The position numbers and the translations under genes are program-made. Of a stretch of DNA of 28,074 bases, positions 15,653 through 22,567 are shown in pieces. Each line of letters opens with the position of its first letter. The first letter of the stretch is position 1. The notes beneath the pieces were generated by a model. It worked only from the letters and a program-made list of their open reading frames with translations. It was not told where the DNA came from and did no database searches. Origin of the DNA: a virus; the IMG/VR virus record IMGVR_UViG_3300046751_000348, positions 1 to 28,074 of that record. The stretch is one strand, 5' to 3'.

Positions 15653-18600
15653 CTAGTCTTTTCTTCGTCGGAAGAAGCCTTCGTCGTCTCTTAGAAATGC
15701 AAAAGGTGTAACTGTTTCGCCGCCTTTTTCAAAAGAAAAATTAGATAATTTGTCTCCTACCTTTTGACCTACGTCAAACATTTGCATTCCGCCCGCTATA
15801 CCCGTTTGGAAAGCTGAGTATTCGTCCTCTGATCCGCCGTAACTTTGAGCGGCTTTCATCAACGCTTTAGCTACGTCGTTAGGTTCTAGATCTTTAAACT
15901 TTTCTGCATCTTGTGCAGGTGTGTCTGAAAGATCTGTGTCAAAATCTACGTCAACTTCTGCGTCAGCGTCTTCTACTACACTGTCTGCTACGTCTTGACT
16001 AGAATCTTCTCGATCTGGGTTTCGTAGACTATCCATCTCATCTACTTCACTTGCCGTTAGATCTTCTTCTCTTGCGTAACGCTCCTCAAGCTCACGGAGT
16101 CTTTCTTGCTCGTCAGAGTCTTCGTATTGTTGCATCATTAGGGCGTTGTCTTCTAACGCAAAAGGATTACCACCTTCTGCAAACCCTTTCTTCTCCATCA
16201 AACCGCCGCCGTAGAATACACCACGACCTTTAAGGATGTCCGCTTGGGTTACCTTGCCGTCGTCGTTAAGATCAGGAAAGGATTTCTTGCCTGCTAGTCC
16301 GCCTTCGTTAAACGCTTTTAGATTACCCTTAACTTTGCTGGCGTACTTTTTATCTTCTTCTTTTACTTTAGTAGGCGTGTCTGTAGTGTCTACTGCAGCA
16401 ACAGTAATAGATTCGCCGTCAGGTGTTTTAATCTTTTTGCCTTTTTTAGTGTTAGGCTCTTGAGTTACTTTTTCGGCTTCTAGCGGCTTTGCTTTCTGAT
16501 CTAGAACGTAGCCACCGTTGTCTTTCATATCTTTGACTTCGTCCTTTTCCATGTCGTAATCCGTAGGAACAAGGTCGTCCATAGCCATAGACATAAGACC
16601 CATTTCAGCTTCAACGTGCATACCCTGTATGTGCTTTAAGCCGTGCCATTTAACTACGTCAGCAGGTAAAACGTACTCACCGTCAGATAGAACAGCGTCT
16701 AGGTCGTCCCGTACATTCTTAGCGCTAGAGCCTAGAGGGACTTCGTTGCCGCTTTCTGGGTCAAAGCCTACGACAATCTCTGTAGTAGACATAGGGCCGC
16801 AGTCTGACATCATGCCGCCGTGATATAATTCTTCTGGTTCTTTCATAAGTCCGCCTTTGTATTTTCCTTTAGCTTTAGTTATTCTAATTCCGGGGCTAGT
16901 CCCAGTAGTACTCACTATATCTGCTGTAAAATCGTCTCCCAAAACGTCAGACGCATACTCTTTTAACTCACTCGGCGTAAATCCTTTTTGATACGTTCCT
17001 TTAGCTAGTATTACCGACCCTTGTTCCGGCCCCAGCGCAGCTTTTACCGGCCTAGCTTTAGATCCAAAAACATCAGATCCTCTAGTAATTATTACGGCTT
17101 CTCCTCCGGGCTTTAATATTCTACCCATCTCAGACACTAAGCCATCCCTAATCTCTTTGGGGACTACGTTTAAAACGTAGGTGTTTACTATTTTGTCGTA
17201 GGATTCACTAGGTATGTCTGCACTAGAAGTAAACGTAGGACTTCCTCCTACAAATCTATCTTTTGGAAACGGCTCGTAGCTGTCAGCTTTTAGTTTTGCC
17301 GCGCCATGACCGTGACCTGCTCCGTAGTCTAAGACACTTTCTTTTTTACTTTTTGAAGAAAAGAAATTTTCTACCTTATCATATATTTTAGTATTTATCT
17401 GAGTAAGTTGCGCTTTTTCTGGAGCAGGTATAGTGTCAGGAACAGCATCAGATGCTTTAAACCATTTAGGTGCTTTCAAAGCATTTTTAGCCATCCTTGC
17501 GGGCAGCCCTAGTCCGGGTATTGCCCCTGCAGCAGAAAGAGTAGCCATGCCGTAGTCGCCCTGCTCAAAGCTTTCTACTGCTTCTTTTGCAGAAATAGCT
17601 TCTCCCGTAACAGGGGCTAGAGAAGCAGCAAAGTAAGCTGCGTCTTCTATAGTATCTCTGTTGTCAGTAAAGAAATTAGTTTCGTCTTCTTCAACGGACA
17701 TCAAGCCGCCTTCGTTTTTTTCTTCTACTATATCGTCGTAGAATTTTTTACGGTCTTCTTCCGCTTCTTCAGGAGAATCGTAGCCTTCTATTTCTCCAGA
17801 CTCTATCAACGGCATGAACTTTTCCGCTACTTCTTCAGAGTCTAATATTGTTTTGCTTTCTGGGTCGTAAGAAGGAAGAAGATATTCCTTTCCGTTTATT
17901 CCAACTCCAGTAATTCTCATTGTAGTAGTCATGCCATCTTCTACTAACTCGGAGTCACTGGAGACCACTTCGTTGTGAAAATTTTGTAGAAACCTTTTGT
18001 TTTCTGGAAACAAAGGGATGTTATATCTTTCTTCCATCTCTTCTCGGTCTGTTTCCATAGCTCTTTTTTTAGCCGAGGAGCTTCCAAAAAACCCAGCTTC
18101 GTCGCTAAGGTCCCCATACCTGCCTGTCCTTGCGGGGTCGTCTAGCTCAGGTGGAGAATACTGATGATCTCTTTGGTTTAACTCATCGCGCACTTCTGGG
18201 TGATAGATGTCGTCAAACTGATTTAATATGTAAGGGCTAACATTTCCGTTTAAGTAACCATAAGAATAGTTTATTATAAAAGCTTGATTTCCCGGATTGT
18301 GATAAACATTTTTATAGTGATCTAGAAGATTACCCTTTGCCGTTTCGTATTCCTTACTGTCAAACCCTTTTTTGTATTCTTCTTCAGCTTTAGCTGCTAG
18401 ATCGGCTAACTCTTCACCTTTATCCGAATCGCTTATGCTACCCATATACCCTAGCGCGTTTATCATATCGGAGTCGTTTTGAGAAGTTAGTAGCTCCATC
18501 TGCGCCATTGTTCCGTGATCTCTTGAGCCAAATCCTCTTCTATGTTGATACTCGTGGGCTATAGTCCCAGAGTCGGCTCCGTCCATAAACACATTTACCG

Positions 18601-19108
18601 TATCGGGACTTAAAACAAATTCGTAAGTTTTTCCTGTTTTTTTTGAAGTCCAAGACTCTATAAAATCTTCTGGGTTTTTAGAACTAGCGTAAGTACCTTT
18701 TCTGGTAAACGTAGTGTCGCCTTCTTCTGGCGGCAGTCCATGATAGCGGAAAACAGAAGGATCTACTGGCTTTGAGCCTTTAGGCATTCTGTCTCCTACT
18801 GCCATTTGAAACTCTGCGTCGGCCATTTCAAAAGAGGCCTTTTGTTCGGCTGACATCAAGCCGCCTTCGTTTCTGTGACTAGCAGTTTTCTTTGCAATCT
18901 TTTTAGGTTGCTTAGAATGTTGTTTACCTTTCTTGGTATCTTCTCGTTTCTTCTTAGTAGAAGCCGCGTACTCTTGCGGACTGAGAGAGTCTATTGCAGA
19001 TTTAGGCAAGTAACGCTCACCAGTTTCTGCAGACTTTTTACCCGACTTAGTACCCCAGTCTTGGCTAGTCCAATCCTTTAACGACTTTTGAGACTTTTTA
19101 AGTGCCAC
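15653..19108 (-). CDS. Giant modular protein: HExxH, methyltransferase-like, Ca-loop, GGLM motifs
   Basis: A 1151-residue mosaic starting at GTG, one base overlapping the preceding TAG. In order: a basic N-terminus (1-80); GGLM (82-85); a domain with the zinc-peptidase motif HEYQH at 185-189; a segment with GVGINGKEYLLPS (about 400) and SPEEAEEDRKKF as in phage internal proteins; GGLM again (467-470); a hydrophobic APVTGEAISAKEAVESFEQG part; a class I SAM-methyltransferase-like domain (motif I VLDYGAGHG at 592-600, later ILKPGGEAVII near 675); GGLM (752) and GGMM (764); a module GFDPESGNEVP with DGEYVLPADVVKWHG; a calcium-loop-like DLNDDGKVTQAD (946-957) between GGLA and GGGLM; and an acidic C-terminus. 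Such modules occur in marine-phage virion proteins (from memory). It lies between packaging and scaffold genes. A virion role is likely; enzyme activity is unproven. Confidence 0.82.
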   Translation of the reverse strand: MALKKSQKSLKDWTSQDWGTKSGKKSAETGERYLPKSAIDSLSPQEYAASTKKKREDTKKGKQHSKQPKKIAKKTASHRNEGGLMSAEQKASFEMADAEFQMAVGDRMPKGSKPVDPSVFRYHGLPPEEGDTTFTRKGTYASSKNPEDFIESWTSKKTGKTYEFVLSPDTVNVFMDGADSGTIAHEYQHRRGFGSRDHGTMAQMELLTSQNDSDMINALGYMGSISDSDKGEELADLAAKAEEEYKKGFDSKEYETAKGNLLDHYKNVYHNPGNQAFIINYSYGYLNGNVSPYILNQFDDIYHPEVRDELNQRDHQYSPPELDDPARTGRYGDLSDEAGFFGSSSAKKRAMETDREEMEERYNIPLFPENKRFLQNFHNEVVSSDSELVEDGMTTTMRITGVGINGKEYLLPSYDPESKTILDSEEVAEKFMPLIESGEIEGYDSPEEAEEDRKKFYDDIVEEKNEGGLMSVEEDETNFFTDNRDTIEDAAYFAASLAPVTGEAISAKEAVESFEQGDYGMATLSAAGAIPGLGLPARMAKNALKAPKWFKASDAVPDTIPAPEKAQLTQINTKIYDKVENFFSSKSKKESVLDYGAGHGHGAAKLKADSYEPFPKDRFVGGSPTFTSSADIPSESYDKIVNTYVLNVVPKEIRDGLVSEMGRILKPGGEAVIITRGSDVFGSKARPVKAALGPEQGSVILAKGTYQKGFTPSELKEYASDVLGDDFTADIVSTTGTSPGIRITKAKGKYKGGLMKEPEELYHGGMMSDCGPMSTTEIVVGFDPESGNEVPLGSSAKNVRDDLDAVLSDGEYVLPADVVKWHGLKHIQGMHVEAEMGLMSMAMDDLVPTDYDMEKDEVKDMKDNGGYVLDQKAKPLEAEKVTQEPNTKKGKKIKTPDGESITVAAVDTTDTPTKVKEEDKKYASKVKGNLKAFNEGGLAGKKSFPDLNDDGKVTQADILKGRGVFYGGGLMEKKGFAEGGNPFALEDNALMMQQYEDSDEQERLRELEERYAREEDLTASEVDEMDSLRNPDREDSSQDVADSVVEDADAEVDVDFDTDLSDTPAQDAEKFKDLEPNDVAKALMKAAQSYGGSEDEYSAFQTGIAGGMQMFDVGQKVGDKLSNFSFEKGGETVTPFAFLRDDEGFFRRRKD

Positions 19109-19296
19109 TATTTGTACCCGCCGCCTTTGGCTTTATATTGTTTGGCTAACATCTGAGCCTTACGAGCCGACCACTGACCTGCCTTACCACCTTTAGTACC
19201 TGCCTTGATTCTGTTAAACATATTTTTACGCATGGTAGGCTTGGTGTAGTTGCCGGCCTCGTTGACTTTAGACTTAGCTTTTTTCTTAGCAGCCAT
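19108..19296 (-). CDS. Small basic protein with GQWSARKAQ motif (DUF5872-like)
   Basis: A 62-residue, very basic protein. Its core GKAGQWSARKAQMLAKQYK and the end KAKGGGYK form a pattern that I recognise from small phage and large-virus proteins, probably DUF5872 (family number from memory). A basic N-terminal tail (MAAKKKAKSKVNEAGNY) precedes it. No catalytic residues are apparent and the function is unknown; binding to DNA or to other proteins is plausible from the charge. Its ATG overlaps the TAA of the 44-residue basic gene, and its TAG overlaps the GTG of the giant modular protein, so the three are probably translated in a coupled way. Confidence 0.85.
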   Translation of the reverse strand: MAAKKKAKSKVNEAGNYTKPTMRKNMFNRIKAGTKGGKAGQWSARKAQMLAKQYKAKGGGYK

Positions 19297-19430
19297 TAAC
19301 GTCGTCGTGCTTTTGCTTTAGCTTTTGGCTTACGCATTGCTGGGGCTTTTTTCTTAGTTGCTCCGCCTTTAGCGTAACCTTTTTTCTTTTTCATGCCGCC
19401 TTTAGCGTAACCTTTCTTTTTTTTCATCAT
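19296..19430 (-). CDS. 44-residue lysine-rich peptide with tandem repeat
   Basis: A very short gene. It starts at ATG 19430, overlapping the previous TGA as ATGA, has AAGGG 9 bases upstream, and ends at TAA, which overlaps the next ATG. The product contains two exact tandem copies of MKKKKGYAKGG (residues 2-12 and 13-23), followed by an Ala/Lys/Arg tail ending in RRR. It has 21 Lys/Arg in 44 residues and no acidic residue. Perfect coupling on both sides and a sensible protein pattern make it a likely real gene. It resembles protamine- or histone-tail-like peptides and may neutralise DNA in the capsid. That role is inference. Confidence 0.75.
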   Translation of the reverse strand: MMKKKKGYAKGGMKKKKGYAKGGATKKKAPAMRKPKAKAKARRR

Positions 19431-20110
19431 TTCTTTTTGCCCTTTGAGTAGAGATTATTAAATACCCTGTCCTTGTCTAAGGAGTAGTCAAAGTCATCCT
19501 TAGAGTTGTACGTGTGTTGATTGGGTATAAAGTCAGGAGCGCCTTCGCCCATTTCAAACCAAGCGGGGTGCGACACCCTAACTCGATTATTCGGTAAAGC
19601 AACTATGTTGCCCGTGTACTCTCCAGCGTCTAGCAGTTCTAATACGTGTGACTGCTTGTGTTGCGCTGGGTCGTCTGCTACTTCATTCTCTGTGTAGTCA
19701 ACAGTAAAGTAATACTTAGCAGGGTAAAACTCGCCGTCTATCTTAGCCAACCAAGGCGCTGGTGTAGCTCTCTCTAGTACATATACCGAATGCGTATGAG
19801 ACATACAGTCCCAAGGTTGTGCTAGATGAGGCGGTAGTTCTTCAGGCCACACTTCTAACGGTGTATCGGCTATCAGCGCAGTCAGTGGCATTCTTGCCCA
19901 CATTGCACCACCATGTACATTTGGCTCGTCGGTATCGTCCGATTCACAGCCAGTAAATATTACCTGAAAGCTAAGTGTTCTTTTTGGCATAGTGGTTACT
20001 GCTACAACCATGCAATGCAAAAACTCACCTTCATAATCTTGTAAATTTTTTGTGTACTCTTTTCTTACCCAAGCCTTAAAATAAGGAATGTTAGATTGTA
20101 AAAAAGCCAT
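19427..20110 (-). CDS. Conserved-type hypothetical protein between portal and head genes
   Basis: A 227-residue protein starting MAFLQSNIPYFKAWVRKEY. It is rich in aromatic and acidic residues and Trp/Pro segments (PLEVWPEELPPHLAQPWDCM, PAWFEMGEGAPDFIP), with no TM segment, signal peptide or known catalytic motif. From memory, proteins of this kind lie near the portal in marine podoviruses, where they are unassigned. It starts 30 bases after the 72-residue gene and ends in an ATGA overlap with the 44-residue gene. A role in head completion or as an accessory virion protein is possible. There is no direct support beyond its place. Confidence 0.78.
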   Translation of the reverse strand: MAFLQSNIPYFKAWVRKEYTKNLQDYEGEFLHCMVVAVTTMPKRTLSFQVIFTGCESDDTDEPNVHGGAMWARMPLTALIADTPLEVWPEELPPHLAQPWDCMSHTHSVYVLERATPAPWLAKIDGEFYPAKYYFTVDYTENEVADDPAQHKQSHVLELLDAGEYTGNIVALPNNRVRVSHPAWFEMGEGAPDFIPNQHTYNSKDDFDYSLDKDRVFNNLYSKGKKK

Positions 20111-20140
20111 AGCTTACTCCGCATTTGTGATTAGCGCGGA

Positions 20141-20359
20141 TTACTTTTTCAAAGAAGTTTGTGCTTCTTCTCTTAGAGTAAAAAACTTACGAAGTTCTGC
20201 AATCGCGCCTTGTACTTCTCTGACTCGTTGCGGATCTTTTTCTCGCTCTAGAAACCCACGAAGGATCTCTATTCTATCTTCTACATACAGTAAAAACAAA
20301 TTGTACTTTTCTTTTTCGTTTATTACTGGAAGAATTGCCTTAGCTACATTCTTATCCAT
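20141..20359 (-). CDS. Small helical hypothetical protein
   Basis: A 72-residue protein starting MDKNVAKAILPVINEKEKYN. It is predicted to be almost wholly helical, with a charged pattern (YVEDRIEILRGFLEREKD, VREVQGAIAELRKFFTLREE) that suggests a two-helix hairpin or coiled coil. It has no TM segment. The ATG directly abuts the portal stop. Small helical proteins after the portal are common in marine phages and have no assigned role; they may help portal or head assembly. The family was not recognised. Confidence 0.75.
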   Translation of the reverse strand: MDKNVAKAILPVINEKEKYNLFLLYVEDRIEILRGFLEREKDPQRVREVQGAIAELRKFFTLREEAQTSLKK

Positions 20360-22567
20360 CTACTGTAGCATCTCGCCTTCGCCAGTATTAGCGGCGAAAC
20401 CTGCTGCTCCGGGTTCTGGTGCGGCTCCGGGCTGTACTGTACCCCCTGCTCCTGTAGGGTCTTGTAGTGGAGGAGGACCGCCTTGAGGGCCTTGTGGTGG
20501 AGCGCCACCCATTAGTGCTTGCAACATAGCTGCAGGGTCTTGTGCTTGCTCTGGTGCTGCCGCAGGATCAGGCTCTGGCATATTTTCCATCAGTATTTTC
20601 TGATAGTCTGCCGCCATCTTAGCTTGTATCTCTGCTTCTCTAGGGTCGTTAAGAATCTTATCTTCGTCTAGATCCATAGAAGCTGCAATCTCGCGTAGAA
20701 CGTAGTCGTACTTAACGAACGGAGCCATAGCAGGATTCTGTGCTACCTGCATAAACTGCATCAGTTTTTGTGAGCGAATCTCGTTACGCATCAACGACTC
20801 TGTGCCTAGTGCTTCTACATCTAAGTCCCCGTTAGCATCTGGGTCGTACTTAAACTGCATATTAAACGCAAAGAAAGCTTTGCCTAGTGGCCCTAGTAAA
20901 TAGTCATCTACGTTACGGACAACAGCCTTAATGTTCTGTGCCGCCGCACCCATTAGCATAGACATACCAGAAGCAGTACGACCTACGCCCATAACGCCTG
21001 TCATACCGTGAGAGTACGAAGGGATACCTGTAGATTCGTCTGCAAGCTGTCGTGTCTTGTCAAACATTTGCAAACACTCGTTAGTTACGTTAGGGAACTT
21101 AGTGCCAAAGATAGCCTGTCCCGGAGCGCCTGCTTGCCGTCGGAATATCTTTCCCGGATAAATAGACATATCTTGTCCCGGAATTAAGTTAGTTTCGTCT
21201 ACTTCTATGAGTAGATTAGAAGACAATGCTGCGTTGTCGATAGCCATACGCATGAAGCCATTCATTAGCAACTGCGTGTCTTCCATGTTTTCTGCTACGC
21301 CTACCCCAAAGAAAGAGTAAGGGTTTAATTCGTAAGGCACAGCTTGGTAAGGAATACGAGAAGGCGTAAATGGATTTAGCACTAATCGTAGAATGTTACC
21401 GTTACAGACCCAAGCGTTAATGTGTACTTGGTCTTTATCTTGTAGATTTTTAGGTAGCTCCATGCCAGCTTCTTCAGCTAACTGTGCGTCTAACACGCCC
21501 CAGTACTCTAGTACTTCGTAGCGGTTGGTCTTAACACTTACTTCGCTGTCTTCTAGTACGTCTTCCCAGTACTCTGTGTTGTACGAAGGACCCATTTCAA
21601 TGCTGGATTCTATAGCGTCGTCGATAAAGTACGGGCGTTTTTTAAGTCCGCGTAATTGAGAGCGAGACATTCTGTGACGCTGGATAACGTACTCTGCCTC
21701 AGACATATTGTGTGCGTCTGGGTCTGGGTATACGTCCCAGATAGAAACAGACTCTACACGAGGCACAGTTTCAAAGATAGGAGAATACTCTCCGTCTTCA
21801 GTCCAACGAGGGTACTCTTTGTCGAACGCAAAAGGTCCTTTAAGAATACCTGTGCCAAACAAAGACATCTCAAACGCTACGTTACGCAAATGCTTAGACG
21901 CTTCACTCTCTTCTAGTTGATCGTGAATGCGCTTCTCCATATTACGAGCAGCTTTAATAATTGGTTCAAAGGTAGCAGACGTAGGTGTGTGGCCGTAGCC
22001 TTCTTGTAGTACGTCTTCTACTCTTTCTAAAGATTCTGAATAAGGGCCAAAGTTACCGCCAAAGTCTCTAGTAGCGTTGTTTCTAGGGCCGGACGGTGTA
22101 GTTTCTTCTGGCTTACCCGTAGCAGGGTTAGGTACTTTGGACGCAATGTTTTCTTCGGTTAACTCCATCTCGTCAAAGTAGACAGCAGAAGGAGCGTCCC
22201 CTACAGGATTTTTAGTAGGAGAAATGGCAATAGGAAACTTAGAACCTGCAAACAGTACGTCAACAATTTGTGCGTATGCTGCCAGTACTTTAGTTTTAGT
22301 TATCTTAATAAACGCACGAGACTTTTCAGAGTCAGTAAATCTTACGTCGTCCCCGTAGACACCTCGGTAGTTACGATACGCCTGTAGCCAACGAGTTTCG
22401 TCGCTGTCTCTTTTCTCAGAAGCCCTACGATACTGCTCTCTTATCCAAGGCTCTACGCCACCGTAGCCAGACTCGCCTTCTTTCTCTAACGCAAACAACT
22501 CGTCAGTAATAGAATCAAGGTCTGTTTTTAACTCTTCTGTAGTACTTGGCTTTTCAATTATAGGCAT
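20360..22567 (-). CDS. Portal protein
   Basis: A 735-residue head-vertex channel protein. The first half has the charged helical pattern of large podovirus portals (VEPWIREQYRRASEKRDSD, WLQAYRNYRGVYG, then AFIKITKTKVLAAYAQIVD). The centre contains SVSIWDVYPDPDAHNMSEA, a landmark of this portal group in which the phrase WDVYPDP is typical. Later come NPYSFFGVGVAENMEDTQLL and GVGRTASGMSMLMGAAAQN, both typical portal signatures. The C-terminal 80 residues are a low-complexity Pro/Gly/Ala/Gln tail (APPQGPQGGPPPL). The size fits P22-like and marine podovirus portals (about 700 residues). It lies directly after TerL with no gap. It would form the dodecameric ring through which DNA is packaged. Confidence 0.92.
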   Translation of the reverse strand: MPIIEKPSTTEELKTDLDSITDELFALEKEGESGYGGVEPWIREQYRRASEKRDSDETRWLQAYRNYRGVYGDDVRFTDSEKSRAFIKITKTKVLAAYAQIVDVLFAGSKFPIAISPTKNPVGDAPSAVYFDEMELTEENIASKVPNPATGKPEETTPSGPRNNATRDFGGNFGPYSESLERVEDVLQEGYGHTPTSATFEPIIKAARNMEKRIHDQLEESEASKHLRNVAFEMSLFGTGILKGPFAFDKEYPRWTEDGEYSPIFETVPRVESVSIWDVYPDPDAHNMSEAEYVIQRHRMSRSQLRGLKKRPYFIDDAIESSIEMGPSYNTEYWEDVLEDSEVSVKTNRYEVLEYWGVLDAQLAEEAGMELPKNLQDKDQVHINAWVCNGNILRLVLNPFTPSRIPYQAVPYELNPYSFFGVGVAENMEDTQLLMNGFMRMAIDNAALSSNLLIEVDETNLIPGQDMSIYPGKIFRRQAGAPGQAIFGTKFPNVTNECLQMFDKTRQLADESTGIPSYSHGMTGVMGVGRTASGMSMLMGAAAQNIKAVVRNVDDYLLGPLGKAFFAFNMQFKYDPDANGDLDVEALGTESLMRNEIRSQKLMQFMQVAQNPAMAPFVKYDYVLREIAASMDLDEDKILNDPREAEIQAKMAADYQKILMENMPEPDPAAAPEQAQDPAAMLQALMGGAPPQGPQGGPPPLQDPTGAGGTVQPGAAPEPGAAGFAANTGEGEMLQ

